Shown here one piece after another: positions 1 through 9,749 of a stretch of 52,413 bases of DNA. The translations under genes and the position numbers were made by a program. A model generated the notes under the pieces. The model did not search any database. It was not told the origin of the DNA and was given only the letters and a program-made list of their open reading frames with translations. Location of the stretch: positions 1 through 52,413 of the forward strand of contig CAJUHY010000013.1 of the NCBI GenBank assembly GCA_910585895.1. Reading direction: 5' to 3'. Source of the DNA: an uncultured Lachnospiraceae bacterium (lineage in GTDB: Bacteria; Bacillota; Clostridia; Lachnospirales; Lachnospiraceae). Positions within the stretch are counted from its first letter, which is position 1; each line of letters starts with the position of its first letter.

Positions 1-882
1 GAGCTTGACCTCTTTGAGGCTTATAACAACCATGCAGGGGACGACAGGATTCCCGCAATTGTAGCAGAGATGGAGAAAGAACTGGGTGCAGGAAACAAGA
101 AACCTGAGATTTTGGCAAAACTTGCACAGTATGAGATTACCCTTCTTGATTGGGTAGAAGGACACAAAGGCAGCCGTGATTTTGTAGCAATTGCAGGAAA
201 ATGCTGGCCGGCATTCCAGACGCAGTTTGGATTTGTGCCTTGTTATGTCAACAGCCGTCTGACCCAGAAAGGCATTCCGGTATCCTGTGAGGTGGATATT
301 TATGGTGCGCTCAGTGAATTCATCGGAACAGTTGTCAGTCAAGATGCGGTAACGCTGCTTGATATCAATAACTCCGTTCCTGCGGATATGTATGAAAGTG
401 AAATTAAAGGCAAATATAATTATACACTAAAAGATACCTTTATGGGATTCCACTGCGGAAATACAGCTTCCAGTAAGCTATCTTTCTGCGAGATGAAGTA
501 CCAGCTTATTATGGCAAGAAGCTTACCGGAAGAGGTGACGCAAGGAACATTGGAGGGAGATATTGTGCCGGGTGACATTACGTTTTATCGTCTGCAGAGT
601 ACTTCAGATGCCCAAATCCGTGCATACATTGCACAGGGCGAGGTGCTTCCGGTAGCCACACGGTCATTTGGAGCAATCGGTGTATTTGCCATCCCGGAGA
701 TGGGAAGATTTTACCGCCATGTATTGATTGAGAAGAATTATCCTCATCATGGAGCGGTTGCTTTTGGTCATTTTGGTAAAGTGTTGTATGAAATTTTTAA
801 GTATGTGGGCGTTCCGGTGGATGAGATAAACTTTAACCAGCCGAAAGGCATGATGTATCCGACAGAGAATCCGTTTGCCTAG
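1..882 (+). CDS. L-fucose/L-arabinose isomerase-family protein, C-terminal part (5' truncated by window edge)
   Basis: The reading frame is open from base 1, with no stop upstream of the first ATG at 70, so this is the 3' part of a longer gene. The visible 293 codons resemble the C-terminal half of the fucose/arabinose isomerase superfamily (COG2407 type), cytoplasmic enzymes that interconvert aldoses and ketoses with a divalent metal. Supporting stretches are the central part around VDIYGALSE, the MGFHCGN segment, and the end with PHHGAVAFGHFG and a conserved-looking NQPKGMMYPTE tail. Full-length members are near 480-500 residues, so about 200 are missing. The exact sugar cannot be told from this half. 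A strong terminator follows. Confidence 0.75.
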   Translation, partial: ELDLFEAYNNHAGDDRIPAIVAEMEKELGAGNKKPEILAKLAQYEITLLDWVEGHKGSRDFVAIAGKCWPAFQTQFGFVPCYVNSRLTQKGIPVSCEVDIYGALSEFIGTVVSQDAVTLLDINNSVPADMYESEIKGKYNYTLKDTFMGFHCGNTASSKLSFCEMKYQLIMARSLPEEVTQGTLEGDIVPGDITFYRLQSTSDAQIRAYIAQGEVLPVATRSFGAIGVFAIPEMGRFYRHVLIEKNYPHHGAVAFGHFGKVLYEIFKYVGVPVDEINFNQPKGMMYPTENPFA

Positions 883-973
883 AGCCCTGGGGGCGGCTGA
901 AGTGATTGCTTATGGGACCGCTGTAAAATTCACAAATTAAAAGAATAATTAAGTTTTAATATAGCAAAATAGC

Positions 974-1010
974 AAAGGCAGGCGTTTGTTTAACGAAACG
1001 TCTGCCTTTT
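974..1010. terminator. Bidirectional intrinsic terminator between convergent genes
   Basis: A 14-bp stem (AAAGGCAGGCGTTT pairing with AAACGTCTGCCTTT, one G-T pair) encloses a short loop and has T-runs on both strands. It lies between the isomerase and the convergent CPBP protease and can serve both. Confidence 0.8.
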
Positions 1011-1036
1011 GGTACTATGAATTACAAAATGGAAGG

Positions 1037-1948
1037 TTAACGTTGACTGTCAGCGACAGATGTCTCCACAGGCAGACGTCGTTTGATTCCATGAAGATAT
1101 AAAAATATCCCGGCAGCAGCCGCACATACAGCTGCGGCAAAGATTAAAATGTGCAGGAGAATAGAATTACCGCTGTAGTTTAGGAAGGATGGAGCAAACG
1201 TTCCCCATAGGTTAAACATCATATGGAACAGAATGGACAGGTATAGGCTGCCGCCCTTGTAACATACATAACCGCAGAAAAGCCCTACGACAAAAGCATA
1301 TGTGCCCTGAATAACATTTGCGTGGAAGAGACCGAACAGGAAAGCCTGCATAATATTTGCCATTACAAACGGCATTGCCTTAATGGCATATTTCATGGTA
1401 ACCCCGCGGAAAATCAGTTCTTCACTGATGGGAGCAATTATCACGGAATAAACGGCAAGCACCAGCGTAACGTTTTCAAAACCAACGCTTTTCAGCAGTT
1501 CTTCATAAGTCTGATACCATCCGGGGTTGATGGCGGCAAGAAGCATTACTACATAAGTGGATATGTACTGCATACCCAGCATCATCGCTGCCAGCCCACC
1601 GACAATCCAGGGGTTGATTATGGAAGATATTTTGCGGCGCGGCTGCTTTTTGGGACAAAAACGTTTCCAATACCAAAAACCGAGCGTTAGAGCAGCAATT
1701 ACGGCATAGGCTGCCGAGATTCCGGCGAGGAACTGGCTGTCCATAAGGGAACTCATTACAGGATTAAGAATGGTTTCAGTAATGGAAGCAGGATCCGCAG
1801 ATTCTGCCAAGAGTTCCCACTGAGAAAGAATTTCCAGAAAAATTCTCCCAAAGAGGGCAATAAAGGTAACTAATGTTTGAATGCCGAAAGCAAGAATTAC
1901 CGGAAGTAGGCAGAAGAGAATGCTGCCGATTTTTTTCAGTGTCTGCAT
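1037..1948 (-). CDS. CPBP-family intramembrane glutamic protease (CAAX/Abi type)
   Basis: This 303-residue polytopic membrane protein shows the three signature motifs of the CPBP/Abi (PF02517) family: EE-x3-R at residues 176-181 (SEELIFRG), F-x3-H at 205-209 (FGLFH), and H-x3-N at 242-246 (HMMFN). In characterised relatives these residues form the active site inside the membrane. Several hydrophobic spans flank them, including a long N-terminal segment. Family roles include CAAX prenyl-protein processing, bacteriocin self-immunity and sigma/anti-sigma proteolysis; nothing here tells which applies. An AAAGGATG ribosome site precedes the start. It is transcribed alone, away from the M60 gene. 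Confidence 0.85.
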   Translation of the reverse strand: MQTLKKIGSILFCLLPVILAFGIQTLVTFIALFGRIFLEILSQWELLAESADPASITETILNPVMSSLMDSQFLAGISAAYAVIAALTLGFWYWKRFCPKKQPRRKISSIINPWIVGGLAAMMLGMQYISTYVVMLLAAINPGWYQTYEELLKSVGFENVTLVLAVYSVIIAPISEELIFRGVTMKYAIKAMPFVMANIMQAFLFGLFHANVIQGTYAFVVGLFCGYVCYKGGSLYLSILFHMMFNLWGTFAPSFLNYSGNSILLHILIFAAAVCAAAAGIFLYLHGIKRRLPVETSVADSQR

Positions 1949-2058
1949 AAGTGAATCATCCTTTCTTGATTGTCTGTTGTCTTTATATTGGCTGCTGAGT
2001 GAACTGTAATTGAAATTATTGTATTATTTTAGCAGTACAAAAGAGAAATTGCAAGATA

Positions 2059-2087
2059 TTGACTTTTTGATACTTCTATGGTAAAAC
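2059..2087 (+). promoter_or_regulatory. Candidate sigma-A promoter for the M60 gene
   Basis: TTGACT, 17-bp spacer, TAAAAC. The -35 is good and the -10 only fair. It lies about 100 bp upstream of the M60 start, in the intergenic space between divergent genes, which is otherwise AT-rich with no further feature seen. Confidence 0.4.
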
Positions 2088-2190
2088 TTACTAACAAAAT
2101 TAACGATGTAGTGAAGTAGGAATATTTCATCTAAATCAACAAAATTATCATTATGAGAACAAGAAAGAAGAAAGGAAGGGTAAGGTAAAA

Positions 2191-5100
2191 ATGAAAAGAT
2201 GGATGGCACTGCTGCTTACCGGCTGTTTGGTTTTCCAGACATGGGTTGCTGGGTCAACATTAGTTCATGCTGAGACTCAATCGCAGGAAGGAAGCAATTT
2301 AGATGGGAAAGCAGCGCAGGCTGAAAGTGTTCTGGAGGTGGAGGTTCGGTCCTCCCTATTGATTCCCTATAAGGGAGAAGTGACGGTACATATTAACGAT
2401 GGCAAAGGAACCGAAAAATCAAAAGAATTGGATTTTAACGGCGCAGAGTCATTGACAGCAAGGTTTGATGTTGCGCAGGGAGATTATACAGTCTCTGTGC
2501 AGACCAAACAATTTGCCGATTATACACAGCAAGTCTCTGTAGAGGCTGGGTGGCTGACGAAAATTCTGGTTTGTGCCGGTAAGGTTGAGACAGGGAGCGC
2601 ATCCGTTCCTGGATGGATTTGTCCCGGTGATGTGAACCAGGACGGCATTGTGAATGAGGAAGATACAGAGGCTATATTGAAGGAAATTCGCGAGAATCCG
2701 CAGGGCACGGCTATGGACATCAATCAGGATGGCAAGACGGATATTGCAGACTTACAGTATATTGTACAAAGCCTTAATGAGGAAAGGAAATCTCAGGTGC
2801 AGAAGCTGGGAGTTATCCAGGGAATACAGGCGGAGGACGGCACTGCCATAGAGGGCAATGTAGAAGCATTTTTGAACAATGCCGGCGCTATCAGCTTAAA
2901 GCCGTTAAGCGAAGCGGAGCCGATTTCAGCAAAGAATCCTGTAAGCATGAAATTTGCATTGGCGCAGGATGATGTAATGGATGCTGCCCTCATGCCTATG
3001 ATACAGGGGATTACGCTCCATGCGCCTACGGAAATGGATGAAGATGGAAGCATTTTCAGTAATATTACCGATGGAGAGGCAGTTGTTGTCACAGTAGATG
3101 AAAATGGCAGAGAGCAGGAAATATCTTTTCCGCTTGCAGAACAGAAACAGCAAAAGAGCTTGAGGGCTCAGGTGGAGAGAAGCGCCTCTGCACAGCCGGC
3201 GTTGGCAGCTTCTGGCAGTGTAAGCGTTGAGGCTGATGGTTCGTTGGTTCTTAATTTTGGTACGCAGATAGCAGTGAAGAGGGTGACTATCAGAATTACC
3301 GGGACGAAAAAGACGGAACCGCTAGTCAATATTGCCAAGGTGGAGTTTGTCAATAATATGGAAGAGCGGATTCCGGCGCCGCAGTTGGATATTCCTACGC
3401 TGAATGAACCGCAGTCAGAAAACAAAGGATTGACAGTTTCCTGGAATGCCCAGAGAAATATTACCGGATACGAAGTTTACGTATCCGGTCCAACAGGCAA
3501 GCAGGCGGAGGTACAGTCGCAGATTGTCCGCGTATCAGGTACGCAGCACAGAATCAGTTCCATCAACAATCAGGATTTGAAGAACTTTCAAAAATATACA
3601 GTAAAGGTCCGTTCCGTGAACGGCGACTGGCATAGCCCATGGTCTGAGGAGCGAATCGGAGAGCCAAAACCGCAAAGTCTGCCGGCAGCGCCAGATAATG
3701 TAAGCGCAGTCGGAGGCTATCGGACCATTAAGGTATCATGGAAAGATATGGATGATTCCAACGGCTACATGGTATTTTATAAGAAGTCAGGAGAGGCTGA
3801 CAGTGCATACCGTCCAGTAGTGAATGGTTTTGAGCCGCTTGTAACAGGAGAAGGGAAAATTGATGCCACCCAATATGTCATTGGCGGTTTAGAGGATGAT
3901 ACAGAGTATTCTCTGTATGTGAGAGGATGGAACGAACTTGGCTGGGGCAAGTCTTCTCTGGTTTCTGTTGCCGCTACCAAGAGCTCTGCTTTGCCGCAGC
4001 TTCCCAAGTATAAGCTGCTGAATACTTCCAATGGGGCAGGCGTAGTGAGCGCCCATATTGTGGATGCTGTTTATGGAGGTTCCGGCGGTGCACAAATGGT
4101 CGGCAGCGCTTTAGATACGGAGGCTGGAAGCGCTTTAGGACTGGTGGATGATGACTACGGTTCTTATTGGATGAAAGAAGACTGGGATGACGGGGTTGCT
4201 TATCCTGCCGACACTAAGGGCATGACGATTACTTTAGATAAAGATTATGAAATGAATTATTTCACATTTGCGGCAGTGGACCAGCAGTCAGGGGTGCAGA
4301 CCGTTAGGCTTCGTTACTGGAATACAGAACATGGGACTACCGTACAGGAAGTGGGTGCACGCCTGTTTGAAAAACGAGATAAAAACAATCTTCCGTTCTA
4401 CATTGTGAAGACAGAACAGAAAATTACGGCCAACAAGATTTACCTCTGCCTTGGAAGAAATAATTTCAGCAAACAGCCGATGATGGTAGGGGAAATTCAT
4501 TTCCATCAGTACGATTCTCTGGAAGAAGACATTATGAATCTGTATGAAGATGAGATGCATACTACGTTGAGGAGCAATGTGACGGAAGGAACAATTGCCG
4601 CACTCGAGGACCGTCTGAATACGGCAGACAGTGCGAGCAGTGAAAAGCATCCGCTTTACAGTGAATTACTGTTGGAACTGAACACGGCAAGAGATATTTT
4701 AAATGCGAATTTAAAGCCCTCTTATGTGGTTGATAATCGTATTACGGCACAGAAAGACGGACATTTGGGATTTGGCGGATTAAATGCCTGGCAGCCGTTA
4801 GGAAAGACTGCTTACCAGGGGGAGAAGCTGCTGGTATTTGTCGGGCATAATACAAAAAGGACTGGTGACAGCACGAATTTACAGCTTGTGTTTACGCAGC
4901 ATCACGCAGAGGCCAGTTCTTTAGCCAAAGTCGTCAGCCTGAAAATTGGACGCAATGAGATTACCGTGCCGCAGATTACGTCAAATGATTTTGAGAGAGG
5001 CGGGCAGCTTTACGTTGCCTACACAGGAAACAGCAGCTCGGATCAGTATGCTGTCCGCATCGGGGGCGGAAGTGATATTCCGGCGCTGAATCTATATGGC

Positions 5101-7392
5101 AAAACAGGAAGCGAACGAACCGAAGCAATCCAGGCTTATGTCGGGGAATTGGAAACATATGTGGCAGCTATCCAGCAAGAACATGAGAAGACGCACACCG
5201 GCAACAAAAATGTGGATTATGAATACAGTCAGCAGAATTGTATATTGAACGCTACAGATATCATGATGCATAAAATGATGTATTCCCTGCCGGCTACGAA
5301 AATTTGGGATGGAATCAAAAATGCAGACGACAAAGCAGCAAAATTAGACCAGGCTTTGCAGGCGATGGAACAGACCATGACGCTGTTTTATCAGCACAAA
5401 GGCCTGAGTGATGAACAAGCAAGCGCAGCCAGGGGAAATAATGCCCTGCCGGTGCAGCATTTGAATATTCGTTATATGAGAATGTTTGCCGGTGCATTCA
5501 TGTATGCGTCAGGCAATCATATCGGAATTGAGTGGGGTTCCTGCACCTTGGCGAGCGCACCTTCTGACTGGTCAGGATTTGGCTGGGGAATTGCCCATGA
5601 AATTGGCCATAACATCAATCAGGGAAGCTATGCCGTGGCAGAAGTTACAAACAATTATTTTGCACAGCTGTTGACAGGAAAGACGCGTTATACTTATGAA
5701 AATGTATACCGTAAAGTGACCTCTGGTACGGTGGGGCGCGCCTCAAATGTATTTACGCAGCTTGCGCTGTACTGGCAGCTGCATCTGGCATTTGATGACA
5801 ACGCAGATGACAGACATATTTATGATAGTTATGAAGAACAGTTCCAGAATCTGTTCTTTGCCCGGGTAGACACATATTCCAGGAATCCGCAGAAAGCGCC
5901 GCAGTCAGGACTGGCGTTAAATGGCGGCGCAGACCAGAATCTCATGCGTCTTGCCTGTGCAGCTGCAAATAAAAACATTCTGCCGTTCTTTGAACGGTGG
6001 GGCATGGTTCCCGACAGCGTGACAACCGCATATGCAGAGAAATATGGAGAAGCCGATACAAAAGCGATATATTATGTAAATGAGGACGCGAGAGACTACC
6101 GTCTTGCTCATGCGGGAGAAGAGGGAACAATCAAAGACCAGGAGGTTGTAACGGCGGACATATCTGTAAAATCAAATCAAGTGCAGGTTACCATGCATAC
6201 GCAGGCCGATGCGAATTTGATATTGGGCTACGAGATTAGCCGCAGCATGATATCTAATGGTGAGAAGAAGACAGAGGTCATCGGATTTGTGCCGATACAG
6301 ACAGCGGACACGACGGTTTATGTAGATACGATTGCTTCCATTGATAACCGCGTGATGGGATATGAGGTGCGGGCAGTCGACAAATACCTGAATTACTCTG
6401 GTAAAGCAGAGGCAGGTTCTGCAAAAATTAAGACAGACGGCATATTAGATAAGAGTTTGTGGACCGTTACTTCCAATATGACCTCAGAAGATGATATTGA
6501 AATTGACAGTGATGAGGAGAATCCGGACAATGGTTCTTACGAATCAGGCGACGTTCCGGTGAAGAAGATAAACAGCATTGAGCGTATTTTAGATAACGAC
6601 AGGACAGCTGCTGGTACATTTACTGGCAACAGTACTGAAACGGCGGTGATTGAGATAGATATGCACAAAACAGAGCAAGTTACCTCTTTGAAATACCAAG
6701 GAGATGCTGTAGACGATGTTGCCATAGAGGTCAGTGCAGACGGTGAGACATGGACGTCAGTGAAGGAGCATTACGCGGGAATTACCGGGGCAGAGGAAGC
6801 GACAATTTGGTTTGATTCGGTCAAAGAAGATACCCGGGATGAATGGATAGGTACCTATGATGCCAGATATGTGCGGATTACATTGGCTAAGTCAGGCAGT
6901 ATTTCCATTCAGGAAGTTGAAATCTGTGGTCCCTCCGGGGATAATCTGGAATTTATGACGACAGACGATGCACAGCCGGCGATTGGCATATTATCTAAGG
7001 ATTATCGCTATGGCGACAAGGAAGATGATGTGATACCGCAAGGTTCATTGATTTTTAGCGGCAATTATAAAGGAAATCCTGCCTATAATGTAGTTATCTT
7101 ATATGATACGCAAGGTAATGTAATCGGCGCAAAAGATGGTCAGGTAGAGGCAAAACAGGTGATTTTTGCCGATGTGCCGGAACATGGAAATCTTGGAGAA
7201 ACATCAAACGGAACCTGGGTGTATTATGTGGAACCAGCAAACTGGGATATGGATGCACTTCAGGAACTTGACGGCGTGCGCGGTGAATTATACCGGGTGG
7301 ATGATGCTCAGACATTAGAAGGAGAACGTATTGTCAGCGATACGCTGGTGATTCAGATTCCGAGCGCCCTTCCTTCCATTACTTTACAGTAG
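2191..7392 (+). CDS. Secreted M60-like (enhancin/mucinase-type) zinc metalloprotease with dockerin, FN3 and F5/8C-like domains
   Basis: A 1733-residue secreted protein starting with a Sec signal peptide (about 1-28). The zinc-protease motif HEIGH lies at 1136-1140, with a downstream Glu at 1151 (AVAE), matching the M60/PF13402 pattern HExxH-x(8-24)-E. Known family members cut mucins and other O-glycosylated proteins. Other modules in order: a type I dockerin near 144-197 with two calcium loops (DVNQDGIVNEED, DINQDGKTDIAD); two FN3-like domains near 398-597; a galactose-binding-like region near 607-770; an FN3-like segment near 1320-1416; and an F5/8C-like domain near 1457-1583. There is no LPXTG anchor, so attachment may be through the dockerin. 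The gene starts at a GGAAGGG site and lies 21 bp upstream of a cohesin-like protein. Confidence 0.88.
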   Translation: MKRWMALLLTGCLVFQTWVAGSTLVHAETQSQEGSNLDGKAAQAESVLEVEVRSSLLIPYKGEVTVHINDGKGTEKSKELDFNGAESLTARFDVAQGDYTVSVQTKQFADYTQQVSVEAGWLTKILVCAGKVETGSASVPGWICPGDVNQDGIVNEEDTEAILKEIRENPQGTAMDINQDGKTDIADLQYIVQSLNEERKSQVQKLGVIQGIQAEDGTAIEGNVEAFLNNAGAISLKPLSEAEPISAKNPVSMKFALAQDDVMDAALMPMIQGITLHAPTEMDEDGSIFSNITDGEAVVVTVDENGREQEISFPLAEQKQQKSLRAQVERSASAQPALAASGSVSVEADGSLVLNFGTQIAVKRVTIRITGTKKTEPLVNIAKVEFVNNMEERIPAPQLDIPTLNEPQSENKGLTVSWNAQRNITGYEVYVSGPTGKQAEVQSQIVRVSGTQHRISSINNQDLKNFQKYTVKVRSVNGDWHSPWSEERIGEPKPQSLPAAPDNVSAVGGYRTIKVSWKDMDDSNGYMVFYKKSGEADSAYRPVVNGFEPLVTGEGKIDATQYVIGGLEDDTEYSLYVRGWNELGWGKSSLVSVAATKSSALPQLPKYKLLNTSNGAGVVSAHIVDAVYGGSGGAQMVGSALDTEAGSALGLVDDDYGSYWMKEDWDDGVAYPADTKGMTITLDKDYEMNYFTFAAVDQQSGVQTVRLRYWNTEHGTTVQEVGARLFEKRDKNNLPFYIVKTEQKITANKIYLCLGRNNFSKQPMMVGEIHFHQYDSLEEDIMNLYEDEMHTTLRSNVTEGTIAALEDRLNTADSASSEKHPLYSELLLELNTARDILNANLKPSYVVDNRITAQKDGHLGFGGLNAWQPLGKTAYQGEKLLVFVGHNTKRTGDSTNLQLVFTQHHAEASSLAKVVSLKIGRNEITVPQITSNDFERGGQLYVAYTGNSSSDQYAVRIGGGSDIPALNLYGKTGSERTEAIQAYVGELETYVAAIQQEHEKTHTGNKNVDYEYSQQNCILNATDIMMHKMMYSLPATKIWDGIKNADDKAAKLDQALQAMEQTMTLFYQHKGLSDEQASAARGNNALPVQHLNIRYMRMFAGAFMYASGNHIGIEWGSCTLASAPSDWSGFGWGIAHEIGHNINQGSYAVAEVTNNYFAQLLTGKTRYTYENVYRKVTSGTVGRASNVFTQLALYWQLHLAFDDNADDRHIYDSYEEQFQNLFFARVDTYSRNPQKAPQSGLALNGGADQNLMRLACAAANKNILPFFERWGMVPDSVTTAYAEKYGEADTKAIYYVNEDARDYRLAHAGEEGTIKDQEVVTADISVKSNQVQVTMHTQADANLILGYEISRSMISNGEKKTEVIGFVPIQTADTTVYVDTIASIDNRVMGYEVRAVDKYLNYSGKAEAGSAKIKTDGILDKSLWTVTSNMTSEDDIEIDSDEENPDNGSYESGDVPVKKINSIERILDNDRTAAGTFTGNSTETAVIEIDMHKTEQVTSLKYQGDAVDDVAIEVSADGETWTSVKEHYAGITGAEEATIWFDSVKEDTRDEWIGTYDARYVRITLAKSGSISIQEVEICGPSGDNLEFMTTDDAQPAIGILSKDYRYGDKEDDVIPQGSLIFSGNYKGNPAYNVVILYDTQGNVIGAKDGQVEAKQVIFADVPEHGNLGETSNGTWVYYVEPANWDMDALQELDGVRGELYRVDDAQTLEGERIVSDTLVIQIPSALPSITLQ

Positions 7393-7413
7393 TTCAGAAT
7401 TTTGGAGGTAAAG

Positions 7414-8811
7414 ATGAAAAATTATATAAAATATTTATTTCTGCTGTTCTTTTGCATCATTGCAGCGCCTGCCGCTGCAGAGGCGGCTGCAAGCAACAGC
7501 CTTACCGTTGAAAATAATAATGTGTCCGTATCTGTGAGTATTCCGGAAGGAAAGACAGAGACGATTACTTCTCTGAGAATGCAGCTTGTGGTTACGGTTA
7601 CTAGCGGGAGTATAGAGCAGCCGACGTTTCAGTTTAAGGAGTCCATTCCAAGCATGGTTAAGGATGCAGCGATAAGCAGCAGAGAAGATAACGTCTATGT
7701 TGTGGATTTAGTACTGTCAGGAAAGAAGGAGCAGGACATTTTTGGCGGCAGCGACTATCTCCGCTTAGGAACATTGTCTTTGCAGCCTACCAGCAGTGAT
7801 TATGAGATAAAGGTTGAGGTTTCCGGGGACGGAGGCAATGTCCAGCAACCTTCGGTAACATATGTAGATGCCAACGGGCTGTCAGCGATGACAGCTCCGC
7901 TGGCACAGGCGGAGCCAGTGACGGTAAAACATGCCGCCCCGCAACAGCCGGAACAAAAGCCGTTCAATCCTCAGGTGAAGCTGAAAGCATCTGTGAAGAA
8001 AGGGACCAACCGTGTCAATTTCAAATGGGAAAAGGCGGATGGAGCAGACGGATACCTTCTTTACAGGTACGATACGAAGACGAAAAAGTACACATTGCTC
8101 AAGAAAATTAAGGGAGCAGGCGTTACGGAATATTCCCGTACGTTTGCATACGGCTCAACGTATACTTTTAAACTCCGCCCATACCAGTTGGGAGAGAACG
8201 GGGCAGTCAATTATGGGCAGTACAGTCCAGCAACAAAGGTGAAAGTTGCCCTGGCACAGGTAACAGGCGTTTCGCCGAAATACCAGAATACGTCAAAGGT
8301 TGCAATATCCTGGAAAAAAGTCAGCGGAGCGAAAGGCTATCAGATATACCGCAGTGCGAAAAAGAATGGAAAATATAAGCTTGTTAAGACCATTAAGAAA
8401 GGAAAGGCAACCTCCTGTTCCAATATCAAGCACCCGGATGGAAAAGTTTATTATTACCGAATCAGGGCATATGCAGTTGGCGACAAGGGCCAGCGCGTCT
8501 ATGGTGCGTACAGCGCCAAACAGCCGGCGGCGCCCCAGAAACCGAAACTGCAGGTGAAGACAGATGATTCGGGGTATGCAGATTTATCCTGGAATAAGGT
8601 TGCGCGCGCAGACGGGTATCTAATTTACAGGAGCACATCGAAATCTGGTAACTATAAATGCATAAAGACATTAAAAGGGGCTGGCATTACGGGTTATATT
8701 GCGCAGCTGCCCCAAGGCGCACGGAATTGTTATTATAAGATATGCGCATTTGAGAAACAGAATGGCAAGAATCAGAAGGGAGCGTACAGCGCGGTTAAAA
8801 AAGCAAAATAA
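7414..8811 (+). CDS. Secreted protein with cohesin-like N-terminal domain and three FN3-like repeats
   Basis: The start chosen is the ATG at 7414, 5 bases after GGAGG; an upstream in-frame TTG would place the ribosome site inside the gene. The 465-residue product has a signal peptide ending near AAAEAAA. Residues about 30-165 form a beta-rich domain of cohesin-like pattern: alternating V/S strands near LTVENNNVSVSVSIP, the LRLGTLSL segment, and a closing VTYVDANGL strand. Three repeats of about 95 residues follow, each with W-x-K, GY-x-(I/L)-YR and YY-x-(I/R) signatures of FN3 domains. No enzyme motif or cell-wall anchor is visible. Its position directly after a dockerin-bearing protease makes a binding or scaffold role attractive. 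The cohesin call is inference by pattern only. Confidence 0.65.
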   Translation: MKNYIKYLFLLFFCIIAAPAAAEAAASNSLTVENNNVSVSVSIPEGKTETITSLRMQLVVTVTSGSIEQPTFQFKESIPSMVKDAAISSREDNVYVVDLVLSGKKEQDIFGGSDYLRLGTLSLQPTSSDYEIKVEVSGDGGNVQQPSVTYVDANGLSAMTAPLAQAEPVTVKHAAPQQPEQKPFNPQVKLKASVKKGTNRVNFKWEKADGADGYLLYRYDTKTKKYTLLKKIKGAGVTEYSRTFAYGSTYTFKLRPYQLGENGAVNYGQYSPATKVKVALAQVTGVSPKYQNTSKVAISWKKVSGAKGYQIYRSAKKNGKYKLVKTIKKGKATSCSNIKHPDGKVYYYRIRAYAVGDKGQRVYGAYSAKQPAAPQKPKLQVKTDDSGYADLSWNKVARADGYLIYRSTSKSGNYKCIKTLKGAGITGYIAQLPQGARNCYYKICAFEKQNGKNQKGAYSAVKKAK

Positions 8812-8934
8812 ATATAAATCCTGCCTGTTGCTTTTTTTCCTGATTTGATTTAGAATACAAAATAGCGTATATTTATACAACTTTATTGAAAATACATATA
8901 TTCCGATCAGGAATCAAAACAGGAGGAAGAAATT

Positions 8935-9735
8935 ATGAAGATGGCAAAGAAATTATCATCGTTACTGTTGGCAGGCGCAATGCTGGCAGGCATCATGGGA
9001 TGTGGGGTTCCGGCGAACACCGTAAACGCCCCCGAAGATATGGCGGGCAAGAAGATTGGCGTACAGCTTGGCACGACCGGCGATACACTGGTAACCGATG
9101 AATTTGAGAAGGATGGCAAAACCACCGTGGAGCGTTACAAAAAAGGTGCAGACGCCGTGCAGTCCTTAAAGCAGGGTAAGATTGACTGCGTAGTAATCGA
9201 CTCAGAGCCGGCAAAGGCGTTTGTGGATCAAAATAAAGATTTGAAAATTCTTGACACCGAGTACACGGATGAAGATTATGCTATCGCCATTGCCAAGGAT
9301 AATGCACAGCTGAAAGAAGAAATCAATGCTGCTCTCGCAGAACTCAAATCAGAAGGCACGTTGGACCAGATTATGGCTAATTATACAGGTGATGATACGA
9401 TGGGAACCTGCCCGTATGAATCTCCGGCAGATGTGGATACATCCAACGGCAAATTGGTAATGGCAACCAATGCGGCATTCAAGCCGTATGAATATTATGA
9501 GAACAACGAGATTGTGGGGATTGACCCCGAGATTGCGCAGGCGGTAGCAGATAAGCTGGGCATGGAGCTTGAGATTCTTGATATGGATTTTGACGCCATC
9601 ATCAATGCGGTACAGTCCGGTAAGGCGGACATCGGCGTAGCTGGCATGACTGTCAACGAGGAACGTCTGCAGAGCATTGATTTCAGTGATACTTATGCCA
9701 AAGCGAAACAGGTAATCATCGTTCGTGCAAAATAG
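8935..9735 (+). CDS. Amino-acid ABC transporter substrate-binding lipoprotein, circularly permuted SBP_bac_3 fold
   Basis: A 266-residue exported lipoprotein (lipobox near LAGIMGC) that delivers a polar amino acid or similar solute to the permease and ATPase downstream. The two lobes of the SBP_bac_3 (PF00497) fold are in reversed order. Residues about 35-130 carry what is normally the second lobe (KKIGVQLGTTGDTL, then VVIDSEPAKAF), followed by the usual C-terminal helix (ALAELKSEGTLDQIM). Residues about 173-266 carry what is normally the first lobe (KLVMATNAAFKPYEYY, GIDPEIAQAVADKLG, AGMTVNEERL, DFSDTYAKAKQVIIV). Length is normal, so this is a permutation rather than a loss. The start follows AGGAGGAAG. 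Confidence 0.88.
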   Translation: MKMAKKLSSLLLAGAMLAGIMGCGVPANTVNAPEDMAGKKIGVQLGTTGDTLVTDEFEKDGKTTVERYKKGADAVQSLKQGKIDCVVIDSEPAKAFVDQNKDLKILDTEYTDEDYAIAIAKDNAQLKEEINAALAELKSEGTLDQIMANYTGDDTMGTCPYESPADVDTSNGKLVMATNAAFKPYEYYENNEIVGIDPEIAQAVADKLGMELEILDMDFDAIINAVQSGKADIGVAGMTVNEERLQSIDFSDTYAKAKQVIIVRAK

Positions 9736-9749
9736 GAGGAAATGCCGCC

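Noticed and set aside
1322..1690. A 122-codon plus-strand frame inside the CPBP protease gene.
   Set aside because: The minus-strand frame carries all the family motifs; the plus frame has no ribosome site or domain.
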